Positions 47,119 through 58,300 of a stretch of DNA of 64,000 nucleotides are shown here, piece after piece (the first letter of the stretch is position 1; every line of letters begins with the position of its first letter). A program made the position numbers and the translations under genes. The DNA comes from Datisca glomerata. Lineage: Eukaryota > Streptophyta > Magnoliopsida > Cucurbitales > Datiscaceae. The notes under the pieces are model-generated. The model had not been told where the DNA came from and did no database searches. It saw only the letters and a program-made list of their open reading frames with translations. The DNA is taken from NCBI GenBank assembly GCA_003255025.1, contig QANY01005671.1:1-64000 (forward strand). Reading direction: 5' to 3'.

Positions 47119-47620
47119 CACTATTTAAGATATCATTCTGTCCTAGAAGGATATACTGATCAGAATTGGATATTTAATAAGAAAGATACGAAGTCTACTA
47201 GTGGATATATTTTCACACTAGGAGGCCCAGCCATAGCATGGAAACCCTCAAAATAGATTGTTATAGCTAGATTCATTTTGAAATTTGAGCATATAAATTT
47301 AGACAAATGTAGGGAGGAGACTGAGTGGCTACACCACTTCCTAGAGGATATTCCTAGATGGACAAAGCCTTTACCACCAATCTGCATACACTATGATCGT
47401 CAAAGTGCTATTGGAAAGGCACACAATAATATATATAATGGTAAGTCGAGACACATTCGTTGTAGACATAATACCATTAAATAACTACTATTGACAGGAG
47501 TTATGCCACATGACTATGTGAAGTCTAAGAATAACATTGCGGATCCATTAACCAAAGGGTTAAATAGAGAGTTAGATGAAAAGTCATCTATGAAAATGAG
47601 ACTAAGGCCCATGTAAAAAT
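47119..47620 (+). pseudogene. copia RNase H (pseudogene)
   Basis: Continues from the second reverse transcriptase copy in changing frames: [13 protein letters not shown], then ECREETEWLHHFLED-like DKCREETEWLHHFLED, ICIHYDRQSAIGKAHN and KSRHIRCRHNTIK, the standard C-terminal copia segment, and YVKSKNNIADPLTKGL near 47515. 47640-48206 is non-coding and leads to the polypurine tract. Confidence 0.85.
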
Positions 47621-48206
47621 AAGTTGATACAAAGAAAAACTTGCCTAGTTGATTGGAGATCCCAAGATCTATGTTCAAAGGGACAACCTAGTTGTATAAA
47701 CTTAGCCAGATCACTGCTGGGATTTTTTCTTTCCATTCCTATGATGAAAACAGTGATACCCGTTGGAGATTAGGTTAAATTGAGCTTTTAATGATTTTTA
47801 TGTGTAAAAAACTGTGAGATCTGAGCAAAGTAATGCAAGTTTACTCTTAAATTATGAGATCACCTAGTGAGAGTGAAGTGAGGCCGCTTCTATAGGAATT
47901 GTTAGGGCACACAATTCTTTAGAAACTCTTACAGAACCAGGAGGATGTTCATGACCAAAATGAACATAATCATGAGAACTAAACTGTGTCAGGGATGACT
48001 TATGTGTGTCGTATGTCATCGTTTACATAAAAGACCGAACAGTTCAAGGACATCGTGTCTACTGGTCAGCTAGTAAAATAAACACACGTACACAAGGGAA
48101 ATTTCAAAGGGTGAAACCTACCTATCCTATGCAGGTTTCGGAACATAGAAATCTATCAATATGTTTGTCATGTCGTTGGTTGTCAATTTTCATTCATGTG
48201 GAGGAT

Positions 48207-49309
48207 TGTTAGAAATTGGGTGTTTTACACCATTTTCATGAACCAATTTTGGGCAAATTATTAGGTGGGACCCACCACATAAAATGCAAGGTCTTCGGGG
48301 ATTTGAGTTTTTCTCTGTGAGTACATTGAAATCAGCTATTAATTTATCAAAATTAGCTTTGGGAAAAATGAGAAATTATCACTCAAAGTGAGTTTGATAA
48401 GAATAGAAAAATAGGTGGGAATTGTAAAAATCTCACATTAGAAAGAGAGAAATGGTTGGAGTGGTATATAGAGATGCTTGTATCAAGAGTGGTAACTTGA
48501 TAAGCCTAAATGCTCTCTCTATATGAGCCACTCCTATATGGGCTATCTTTTGCTCCATATTTATTGTTCTTTCTCAAACGAAGCCTAAATGTCATAATAC
48601 ATGAAATATTCTTTGTAAATAAAAGCCCAAAACATTTTTTCATTTTTGCAAATTAAGGCAAAAATGTTTTTTGGGATAAATAGCCATTTTAGGGGTTAAA
48701 TTCCATTTAATAGTGGCTCCGTCCGTGAATAGCATAAAGGGAGGCCTTCCCCTTCTCAATTTTCACACAAAGAAAGCAATAGTTATCTTCCTTCTCTCTT
48801 TTTTTCTCTCTACAAGTTTGGGTTCATTTTCTTCAAGTTTCATGGTTCGGTTTTCAGTTCGGTCTCGGCTCAATTTTTGTCTTGGTCTGGTTTGATTGAT
48901 TTTTGGCCCGGTTTATTTCTTATTCAGTCTACGGTTTGCTTTTTGGTCCGATTCTTGGGTAGCATCATTATTTTGGTGGTAGAATTCTGACATGTCAGTT
49001 CAATCAAGGTAGTGAAGTCAAGTGCTATTCAACTGTCTCCAACTATTTTATCTTAGAAAACAGCTGTCATTATCTACCTTAGTACCACAAGTGACAAGAC
49101 GTAACCGCTTTGAGTAATGGTGAAAACATGACTCGGTTTGATCCCTTGTTATATTCTGTTACACTTATTTTACGTTGGTAATAACTTTATTTACATTTCG
49201 TGATCATTGTATTGACATTACTATTTGTAACTATACTATTTACCTTTCATAATTTTGATATTTACGGAATTGTTGTATTACCGTTATTTTCATTTAATCT
49301 TATAATGCA
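48207..49309 (+). repeat. copia 3' long direct repeat
   Basis: Matches 41255-42366 over its whole length, with many substitutions and small indels, which indicates an old insertion. It includes the counterpart of the primer-binding-like site (CTTAGTACCACAAG at 49078), unexpected for a simple 3' LTR. Confidence 0.85.
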
Positions 49310-49710
49310 ATACACCATTTTCAACATCTATAACCATACAAATAATTCAAATAAGTTATTTTTCATTTCAAATCTCTGTTACAGAAAATAAACAATGAGA
49401 TTGAGCAACAAGTTTAAAACCTGAAAGAGCAAGTGAGGAGAATGGTGAGTGCTGATATTGGAAATCCTTCACAAAAACTGAATTTGATTGATTTAATCCA
49501 ACGGTTGAGGGTGTTGTATCATTTTGAGACTGAAATTGAACAAATATTTCATCAAGTCCACAAGACCTGCTCCTATTTTACCACAAAAAACACATAGGAC
49601 GAAGATCTTCACTTTGTATTGCTAAGACAACAAGGTTACCTATTTCATGTGGTAAGTAGTCAAACTTCAAATATATAAGCATTTTTATTAGTAATTAAAT
49701 GTAGAGCTAG
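49310..49710 (+). pseudogene. Terpene synthase intron 1 end, exon 2 and intron 2 start
   Basis: After ATCTATAACCATACAAATAATTC (shared with 36190-36230) the TTACAG acceptor leads into exon 2 (49385-49651). It reads NNEIEQQV-stop, NLKEQVRRMVSADIG, NPSQKLNLIDLIQRL, LYHFETEIEQIFHQVH and DEDLHFVLLRQQGY, ending at GTGGTAAGT. The intron start GGTAAGTAGTCAAACTTCAA and ATATAAGCATTTTTATTA matches that of the copy at 38571. Two in-frame stops are present. No other exon follows before unrelated copia sequence. Confidence 0.9.
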
Positions 49711-49739
49711 TAGTTGTACAATTATCAAGAAACTAAATT

Positions 49740-50136
49740 TTAGACAATATTACCCTTCCTTAACTATACTTCAAATTTTCTACATTATTCTTTAACTCAA
49801 AATTAAACATACAACTCCTTTCAAGAGAAGACCATGCTTCTGCGCTTGTCTTGCTGCGAACAACACATGATAGGGTAGATTGAGATATAGTACCAGGCAA
49901 TATACTTTGCTTCAACCTTTGTTGTAGGAACCCCTTTGTCATCTTCAAGAAATTGTGCAGGACAGGGATGAGTGCTACCGACAACCTCAAAGAGAGAATG
50001 AGCTTTCAAGATTGCAGTGACTTGATATTTCGAAAGAACAAAATTAGATGAATCTAATCTGATGGAAATCATATTACAAATATTTGATAGTAGAAAAATT
50101 GATAAAGGAGGATTTGTCATGGACGTTTGTCGTTAT
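49740..50136 (-). pseudogene. Ty1/copia gag fragment (minus strand)
   Basis: Minus-strand frames read ICNMISIRLDSSNFVLSKYQ, VTAILKAHSLFEVVG, HPCPAQFLEDDKGVPTTKV, then STLSCVVRSKTSAEAWSSLE. This is the N-terminal region of a well-known plant copia gag. A frame change occurs around 49960. The sequence stops at about 49740, and no zinc knuckle or polymerase remains. Confidence 0.9.
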
Positions 50137-50149
50137 GGCTTTAACACCA
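50137..50149 (-). promoter_or_regulatory. Decayed primer-binding site
   Basis: The minus strand reads TGGTGTTAAAGCC where intact relatives have TGGTATCAGAGCC; three substitutions. It lies between the LTR and the gag start. Confidence 0.7.
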
Positions 50150-50374
50150 TGAGAACTTGAAAAAGCTTCGAGAGATAAGAGAAAAAAGAAGGAAGAAGAA
50201 GAGAGTGAAAGAGATATTTTCTTGAAGAATACCTCAAGAACTTTCATTAACTAAAACAGAAGAACTAGAACAGTTTTTATAAAATACATAGTTAGCAGAT
50301 TAGTTAGAAGAAAGACTAAAAAGAAACTAACTGCTAACTAACCGTGAAACCAAGACTATTAATATCTACTAACA
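50150..50374 (-). repeat. copia 5' LTR (minus strand)
   Basis: Minus strand starts TGTTAGTAGATATTAATAG and ends AAGTTCTCA next to the primer-binding site. It contains TTTTATAAAAACTG, a possible TATA region. Length 225 bp. Confidence 0.8.
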
Positions 50375-50384
50375 CAACTGATCT

Positions 50385-50870
50385 TCATAGATGACCTTAT
50401 TGCCCATTTCTCCTTCCCTCGAAAGAAAGTCAACAACACTATTTCCTTCCCTATATTGATGTACTACCATGTAATTCACCCCAACTAGCTCTGCCATTAA
50501 ATCCTCCCAGAAACCCCAAAGATACCACAAAGTACATTTACCTTTTTTAAGCTAATCAACAATCATGTGAGAGTCACTTTCAATGATCACTTTAAAATAA
50601 AGCAAACATTCACATAAACAAATTCCTTCAAAAATAACCTTAAGCTCCGCACTGTTATTCGTACCAATGCCAAAAGAAGAAGAAAAAGTCACTTTAACCA
50701 TTCCATGGCAATCCCGAATAAGACCTCAACCTCCAAAATTACTAGGACCATCGCAGTTAAGTTTAATCCACCCAATAGGAGGTTTCATTGCAGAGAAAAT
50801 TTTACCATGCTTAACAAGACCTCTCAGATGTTGAATTTGGAATTCTTCCATAATAGCACAGTCCGACAAC
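50385..50870 (-). pseudogene. Plant RNase H-like domain (non-LTR-type) pseudogene
   Basis: Minus strand, from about 50785: MKPPIGWIKLNCDGPSNFGG, a stop where Trp or Gly is usual, GLIRDCHGMVKVTF, GIGTNNSAELKVIFEGICLC, VIIESDSHMIVD, and VVHQYREGNSVVDFLSREG. The spacing of the Asp (LNCDG), Glu (AELK) and Asp (ESDS) matches the RNase H active site, and all three are present. Such domains occur at the C-terminus of plant LINEs and as stand-alone genes. Two in-frame stops (near 50730 and 50550) disable it. Confidence 0.88.
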
Positions 50871-51265
50871 TTCATACTATGAATTTTTTGTATTCTGAGA
50901 AATTAGAATTGAAAACCTTCTTCTTCTCACGGGCGTTCTTCTCAGAAAGATTTGGATATTGTATTCTGTTATTTAACATAGCAATGTTGTAATACTCTGT
51001 TTTTTTGACATAGCAAAGTTTTGGGTATTGTATTGTTAATTCTGTTTTGGGTATTTATTGATAATTCTTTTTTCAGCCGTTTGTTCATCTTGTTTGTGGT
51101 TTCCAACACTTTTTGGTCCTCCCTTTTAAGTAATATCGTGTTCTTGTATTGTTATGGCGGAATAAAATTTCACAAAACATAAAGATTTATTTTATATATA
51201 GTTATGTCAGTTTAAAATTATGTTAATTCTGAATTTGGCTTAGTTGATTCTGAATGATTTGAACT

Positions 51266-53336
51266 TTGATTTTCCTTAGGCTTTTTTTAAATATAGTTTC
51301 TAAATTTTTGAATTTGGTTAATCATGGTAAGAAAAAGGATAAGTTTTGGGATTATGCTGAACAACTAAATAATCGTTTCAAATATAAAATTTGTGAGAGA
51401 AATTTTTTTGGAGGAATTTCTACAAAAATCTCATTTATCTTGAATAAGTGATCGCGATATTGATAGATGTAGTAAAGTACCAGAGGAGATTCATGCTGAA
51501 GCATTCTTTTTAGTTGGAGATTGAGGTTCTAGTCAAAAGAGAAAAAATGACTCAGTTAATGAAAGTAATCAAGAATCGAACGCTTTCTTTTTGGGTCTAT
51601 CTACGTAGGCTCAAATCACAATCCTAAAATTCTCTGGTAGGAAGGAAGAGAAACGTTGACAAAAAAATTGCTCAGTTTTTATCATGAACAACATAGCATT
51701 CTATGTTATTCAGTCTAAGTCATTCATGAGTAAAGCTTTATGTGTTATTGGTAATGGTACATACTGTATCTAGTTACTTAGCACTTCGTACTAAGTTAAT
51801 ACCTAGGCAATAATGGATGTTGAGAGTTATGTTGCAAGTATAAAAAAATCATGGATTAGTACAGGTTGTACTATTATGTCAAATTCATGGACAGACATAA
51901 AGTGACGGTGTTGGGTCAATGTTACCGCATGCACATCGTTAGGTGCTATTTCTTTTGAAATCATTTGAATTTTCACAAGATAGAATAAATGGCCCCGAAC
52001 ATGTTGTGCAAATAGTTATCGATAATGCTTCAAATTATGATTATGTGGGTTGTATGCTTATGGAGAAATATCCTCGAGTATACAGAACTAAATGTGCAGC
52101 CCGTGGTATTAATTTATTGTTGAAGGATCATTATCATCAAATTGGATGGGTGAAAATTGTGATTGATGATGCGACAAAAATAGTAGATTACATGTATAGA
52201 CATCATATAGTGTTGCAATTGATGATAAAGTATACAGAAAACAAGAAGTTGAAATTTCCATGTAAGACTACGTTTGCTTCGATTTTTTTGATGTTTCAAT
52301 CAATAATTGATCTTGAAAATAATTTGAGAATTTTTTTTGCATCTTCTAAATTGAGTGGTTTGAATTTTACTAAGATTATACATGTTAGGGAAGTTACTTC
52401 AATAATTCAGAATGAGACTTTTTAGGTGGATACGAAGGATTATATGAACGTTGTTGCCTTTTGTGAGAATTCTTCATTTAGTAGATGGCGAGGGGTCTAC
52501 TATGGGATATATATCATGATTTGGAGTGGGCAAGAGAAGCTCTTGATCAATTTTGTGTGAAAGATTTCTCTCGTTATTATGTTATGATGAAAATATTTGA
52601 ACAGAGAAGAAAGAAGAACATTCTCCATAAGGGACATGCTACTACTGCACTTCTTAATTGAGAAATACAAAGAAGATAACATCGAGATTATAGAAGGGGT
52701 TGAATATCTTGTTCAACAGCTAGTTTCATTAGCTGAAAGAGATCATCTAGTAATTGAGCTGGTTAAATATCGTATGAAGTTTTCACTATTGTTTAATTGA
52801 ACATCCACTGTTATGATAAACACCAACCATCCTCGTAAATATTTCTTCATTTTGAATTATGTTTTCATAGGTTTTATGCTAATATCATTTCTAATAAAAG
52901 TAATTTTATATATAGGTGTTTGGTGGCAACTTAATGGATTGATCTTCCCTGTATTGCAAAAGATAGCACTCAAAATTTTGAGTCAACCGTGTATCTCAGC
53001 AGCTACTGAAAGAAATTGAAGTGCATGGGAAGAAACTCAAACCAAAAAGAGAGATAGATTGGCATCGACAATGTTGGATGATTTGGTGTACTTGAGACTG
53101 TACTCTTTGATGATGGCAATGTCCATAATTCGTGGAGTAAGTGATATGTCCCCTATCGATCTTTCTAAGTTTAATCCATTTCTTAAAGAAGGGTTTGAAG
53201 AAGAATCAGATTTTTTGGATGGGAGTGAGACTTTAAATGACATGAGTTTGTGTAATTGGTATGAGCTTCTTCGAATCCTAGATGAATCTTGGTCCTGTTT
53301 CGATGATACTTTACAACCAGATGATCCCATTATTTG
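51266..53336 (+). pseudogene. hAT transposase pseudogene (BED finger to C-terminal dimerisation domain)
   Basis: 51330-51450 reads KDKFWDYAEQLNNRFKYKIC and ERNFFGGISTK, a BED-type zinc finger; the first cysteine is changed to Tyr (KYKIC for KCKxC). DUF659-like sequence follows (SWISTGCTIMSNSWTDIK, near 51850), then a 160-codon open block (51943-52422) with VVQIVIDNASNYDYVG and CAARGINLLLKD. The C-terminal dimerisation domain (52918-53100) reads VWWQLNGLIFPVLQKIALKI, LSQPCISAATERN-stop, SAWEETQTKKRDRL. The tail is acidic and ends at 53336. At least five stops occur. Terminal inverted repeats were not located. Confidence 0.92.
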
Positions 53337-53789
53337 ATAGTTTTTTATTAATGCAATTAGTTTTTATGGATTAGTATATTATGGATTGATCGATATTATG
53401 GATTGATAAATGCATTTTGGATGAAACAATATTTTGGATTGATGACTATATTTTGGATGAATATGATACTATTAATTTATCTATATTTTAGTTTAGGAGT
53501 ACTTGTAATAATTTTATAACTGAATATTCGTTATGAATGTGTGTTTGAGAATTCTTAGAATGATTTTTTATTGTCATATTCATAATATATTGTGATATTA
53601 ATATATATTTTTGTAAATATTACAACTGTATCTTTTATGTCGATTTTTTAAACAAAAATGTATAATACTTGTTTAAAACTCATATCCGAATTTTTACGTT
53701 TTACGTATTATTGACCGGATTTTAGTCGAATGTTTGACCGTTTAATGCCCGAGTAACATATGTCAAATAATGCTCCGTATTTTTTCGTC

Positions 53790-54180
53790 CCTAAACGAAG
53801 TAACCATGACATTGGTATTAGAGCTAGGTGATTTATCCAACGAGTCTCTAGCTCAATCTAGATAAAATGAGTTGTTGGCTCTCCGACTCATAACCTATTG
53901 TGTGGTGAATATGGATGAAGTGAGTAGTTGTCTCGTCGAATCACTACCCAATGTATGGTGATCCGGGTGAAGCGAGTCGATGGTTATTTGACTCAGGATC
54001 AAATAGTTAGTGAATACATGTGGAGTGAATCAATGATTATCTAACTTAAAACCCGATGTGTAATGGGGGACATTATTGGAGTTATCTCACATCTGTTTTG
54101 AAATGGACTGGTAGTCGGTTTATAATTGTGAAAGAAAGTCTCATCTCTAAAGCTAGCTTTTGAAGTTGAAAATGACTAAA
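53790..54180 (+). mobile_element. TRIM-like retroelement fragment
   Basis: ATTGGTATTAGAGCTAGG at about 53810 is a primer-binding-like site. Only ~255 bp downstream, TAATGGGGGACA at 54062 is a polypurine tract, followed by TTGGAGTTATCTCACATC, an LTR-start type common in plant repeats. Between them are non-coding tandem-like segments (GATGAAGTGAGTAGTTGTCTC and GGTGAAGCGAGTCGATGGTTAT). Such a short non-coding interior fits a terminal-repeat retrotransposon in miniature. A matching left LTR was not found. Confidence 0.5.
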
Positions 54181-55227
54181 AATACCAACAATACTACTAG
54201 TTTTCAACTTGTTTTTATTTGGACTTTTAACAGATAGAGTGAGAAAGAGGCAGAGAGAGCGTATGAGTTTGCCAATTCGATTCAATCTTGATTATTATTT
54301 TTGAAATTTTGTTGATTCTCTATGTAATTAATATGAATTTCTCTTACATGATTTTCTTTGAAGAAGCAAAATTGGGTCTGATTGCCATGTTGATTTTTCT
54401 TATGGGTTTCTTGCTCCATCTTCATGAAGTATGATTCCTACTTCTCGGTTTCTTTTGTGTAATATCATTTTCTTTTGTTAAATGGCAGAAATTTTGAGGA
54501 TTGAAATCATTTGGGTTGTTAATTTTAAGTTCTCAAACACTCCTATTTTAGCCTTTTGAAAGGAGTCATGGAATGGGTTATGGAGGCTTGTGTTTCAAAG
54601 CTCCTTGGAAGCTGTAAATGATTTTTTTCATTAACCAAAGATCAAAGAGAAAAATATTGATAACGATTGATTTATATAAGTAAGAAAGAGTAAGAGCAAG
54701 AGAATGCAATAAGTAAATGTCTGAGTTGTGTTTTTGTTGTATTGAATGTCCTTCTTACTTAATACATTAGCCTTATATTGGCTCCCCAAATAGCATTGGT
54801 TGATTAAAATAACAATATAAATGGAGGTACTCATTATGCCTAGCGATCATACCCGTTCATGTGGATTACCTTGCCAGGTATGAGCCCTTTCCCTTTCTTG
54901 TTTCCCATCTGTCTTGCTCAGCCGACAATCTGTCACAACCACTTGATGATTTCTTGTGGTTTTGAGCCGATCAATCACGGCCACTTGACGGCCTGCCAAT
55001 CTATCTCATCCGAGTCATCTTAACTTACCCAATCAATCATAGTCTTTTAACTGTTTATTTCTGATCCCTTCCACACATTCCTACTCTTCTTCTTCTTTCA
55101 TTCTTGCATAGTTCGGCTAGTGCCTTTCCTATTCCGAAGGCACGAGTCATGTTAGTCTTTTCCCATTCTCAAAGGCGTGAATCCTTTGTCAACTTTTTCC
55201 TGTTTAATCAGTCTGCTTTTTTTTCTC

Positions 55228-55390
55228 GAGTTCCTTCTGCTTTTGAACTCTTTCTTATATAGAGCTCCTTCTCATTTAGAGTTCCTCCCCACTTAGAACT
55301 CTTTCTTGTTTAGAGCTCCTTCCCGTTTAGAGTTCCTTCCCGTTTAGAGATCCTTCCCGTTTAGAACTCCTTCCTATTAAGAACCCCCAA
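55228..55390. repeat. ~19 bp minisatellite (GAGYTCCTTCCCGTTTA)
   Basis: About eight units of the form GAGTTCCTTCCCGTTTAGA, alternating GAGCTCC, GAGTTCC and GAACTCC, run from 55228 to 55390. The most uniform copies are at 55313-55370. Confidence 0.9.
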
Positions 55391-55702
55391 TCTTGCCATG
55401 TTCATGGTCCACGCATTCCTCTAGGATTCGTTCTTTCTTAACACATCTTTTGGGTGATTTTTTCCCTGTTCCTTTACCCTCCATTACACTCAATAAAAAT
55501 TCACTTATTAATATTTCACTCGGAGTGTTTATTTGTTATGTTACATAATTGGATTCTTGTTAGATGTTTCACTGAGTTTTTGTTAGTTATTTTATATGAT
55601 TGGTTTCATTTTTATTATAACTAGTAGTAGTTCGTGTGTTGTCATTTATAGTGTTCAACTAAATATAAATATCTACACTAAAAGTGAAGTTGGAGAAATA
55701 TT

Positions 55703-55872
55703 TTTGGACAATACTGCCCTTTATAATTTTTTGAATTTCCTTCATTCTCCTTAAAGTGTACTTATTATTCCAATTATCCATACGAAATTTTGGACAATAC
55801 CACCCTTTATAATTTTTGAATTTCCTGCATTCTCTTTACAGTGTACTTATTATTCCAATTATCCATACGAAA
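55703..55872. repeat. ~84 bp tandem duplication
   Basis: TTTTGGACAATACYRCCCTTTATAATTTTT through TTATTATTCCAATTATCCATACGAAA is present twice in direct contact, with about four differences. Confidence 0.9.
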
Positions 55873-56442
55873 TGTTTTTGTTAACTATTTTATTTTTATT
55901 ATCTCAATTGGTCATATAAATTTTTTTAACTACCTTGTTTAAATTATAATCTTTAAAGATGTTTACTCCCCAATTTTAATTTAAAATCTTAAAAGACTAA
56001 TTAAAATCTAAAAATATGTCTCAAATTATTTTTTTACAAAGCAAAGTGTATTAAAATAAACAAGGGCTACAAAAGTATAGGGGCATACCCCAGAAACAAC
56101 AGCTCAAACTCAAACTCAATAAGGCTTCTCCAAAATATAATTAAGTAAGTCCAACCAATGCACCAGCATGGAATTAGTATAGGACCAAGGGATATCTCTA
56201 AAACCCAAAGTCCTACCCTAACAGAATTAAAAATCATCTTACTAAGGATATTAAAGTCCCTAGTTTTACCCTAAAAGTCCTATAATTCCTCTCCATCCAA
56301 AAATTATACACAAAATAATTACAAGCAAGCTTAAGTATTAAGGACCTAAGATCTTTCTTACTAATAACCTGGGCTAGCCACCCAATTTTGTGATTCAGCT
56401 TAAACAAAAACTTCAAAGATCACATAATCGAATAATAGTAGT

Positions 56443-56829
56443 CTAGATAGCTTGACTAAAAGAACAATCAAAGAATAGGTGGTCTCTTGACTCCAACCTG
56501 TTTATACACAAAATACAATCAAAATCAACATTAATGCCTGATCCAGTAAGCTTGTCCTTAGTAGTGAGCGTGTTCCTACAAGCAAGCCAGTTGATAAAGT
56601 TATACTTGGGGATATTATAGTTTAACCAGATGATATTGCCCCATAACACCTTACTACCATGCTGCTTTAAAGACCAGTAGGTAGAATAAACTGTAAAAAC
56701 ATCATCTGATATGGGCTTCCATATCCATTTGTCAAGCCCTAACTTAGGGGAGTCCATGCTCAGAAAGAATTCCCTAGGAGTAGTAGTGTTTGTAACAGGC
56801 AAAGACCACTTGCCAGAATCAATAACCAT
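56443..56829 (-). pseudogene. LINE C-terminal zinc-binding region
   Basis: Open frame of 128 codons with WKPISDDVFTVYSTYWSLKQ, WLACRNTLTTKDKL, and CILCINRLESRDHLFFDC. The last has the C-x2-C...H-x4-C spacing of the zinc-binding region found after plant LINE reverse transcriptase. Confidence 0.88.
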
Positions 56830-57361
56830 ACTTACTCTGCAATCAAGACCCAGCTTGTATCATAAATCACAGCTCTGCCAAACCTATTGAACATTACTCC
56901 AAGCTGATGCCAAGGGTCACCCAAAGGGAAGAAGAGTTTCCATCACCAATCTTGACCCGACACAACTCAGTGAACCAGATCTAGCTTTAAGAAGCTTTCT
57001 TAAATCCAAGAGTAGTCATGAGGGGTTTTGACAGTAAATATAGTTCTCTCCTTGATCAGGTGTCTGTAGTACCATTTACTCCAAATAGATCCTAAGAGAT
57101 TTTTTATATTGGTAGCATATTTCCAGGTGACAATGTCCCTTAGGCCTAAGCCCCCACTCTCTTTAGGAATATCGACCTCATACCATTTAACCTTAGAGTA
57201 GGCATAGATGTTAGGGTTGCTTGACTAGAGATAGTTTCTCATGATGTTTTCAATATCTTACATGACTTTCTTAGGGATAATAAACATCCCAACCTAGTAG
57301 TTTTGGATAGCCATAGCCAAAGGAGTTGAAGTATGCCAGTAAAAGATAGATATTTGGCTTC

Positions 57362-58300
57362 TCAGCTCTTTATCCTAGCAGTTATCCTATCAACCAAAGC
57401 AGTATAATCAGATATCCCCAGCCTGGAAGAAATTAAAGGCACTCCAAGGTACTTAACAGGAAGGGAGGCACTATGGAATCCCATAAACTCACTATGAATT
57501 AGCCTGACCTGCTCAGGAACACGAGAAAAAAAAATATGGCTTTTTAGATAGACAAACTTGAGGCCAGTGAGTCTCAAAGACATATCTAAATTGTCCTTAA
57601 TATGGCTGATAAAACTTTCATACCCTTTAAAAAAGATGAGGTGGTCATTAGCAAAGCACAAATTCATAATATCTAACTCCTTACACCTCTAGTAGAAATT
57701 AAACCCAGGTAAGGTAGCAGCATGTCACAGTAGACCAGTAAGGCCTTCCATCACCAAAATAAACAAGTAGAGGGAAATAGGGTCCTCATGGCTCAGACCC
57801 CTAACACCTTTAAAATAACCACAAAGCTCACCATTTAAGTCACTAGTAAAGGAAGTAGAGGTTAGGCAAGTCATGATCCACTTGGTGTAGACAATAGGGA
57901 AGCTAGTGACATTCAAGCATTTTTTAATAAAGCTTTAGTTAACACAATCATAGGCTTTCATAATATCAACCTTGATCGCACACATGGCAGAATAAGAGGT
58001 TATGTGATAGTTCCTAACAAGCTCTTGAGACAAGAAAATGTTATCAGCAATCCTTCTTCGAGAGACAAAAGCATTCTGATTATCACTGAAAAGATAGGAG
58101 AGCACCCATTTAAGACTGTTAGCCAACAACTTAGAGACGCATTTATAGACCATGTTGCAGCAGGAAATAGGTCTGAAATCATTCATACTTTGAGGTTGAG
58201 CAGTTTTAGGGATTAAGGATATATAATTATGGATTAGTTGGGGAAGCGAATCACCATGCTGGTAAAAGGATAGAACAACTTTAATCGCATCCCTTCATAC
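57362..58300 (-). pseudogene. LINE reverse transcriptase (pseudogene)
   Basis: MNDFRPISCCNMVYKCVSK opens the finger region (58186), then QNAFVSRRRIADNIFLSQEL and CAIKVDIMKAYDCVN. After a stop: WIMTCLTSTSFTSDLNGE and GVRGLSHEDPISLYLFILVM. The polymerase motif, normally FADDLLLF, reads FANDHLIFF (57652), so one catalytic Asp is now Asn. LRLTGLKFVYLKSHIFFS and PVKYLGVPLISSRLG follow. The mutation and stops show the copy is dead. Confidence 0.92.

Larger units (their letters stand above)
41255..49309 (+). mobile_element. Large Ty1/copia element with duplicated reverse transcriptase
   Basis: Direct repeats of about 1.1 kb start TGTTGGAAATTGGGTG at 41255 and TGTTAGAAATTGGGTG at 48207. They stay similar to AATCTTATAATGCA (42366 and 49309). 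Inside are gag, protease, integrase, two successive reverse transcriptase segments and RNase H, in copia order. CATGTGGAGGAT just before 48207 is the polypurine tract. Many stops in every domain make it inactive. The 5 bp beside the outer ends (GGAAA and ATACA) do not match, and the flanks are different sequences: gypsy gag on the left and synthase intron on the right. Confidence 0.92.
54181..56027. other. Unassigned spacer containing two local repeats
   Basis: No protein domain recognised. 54600-54850 resembles an LTR in composition (minus-strand TTATATAAATC) but has no partner in the window. Confidence 0.35.
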
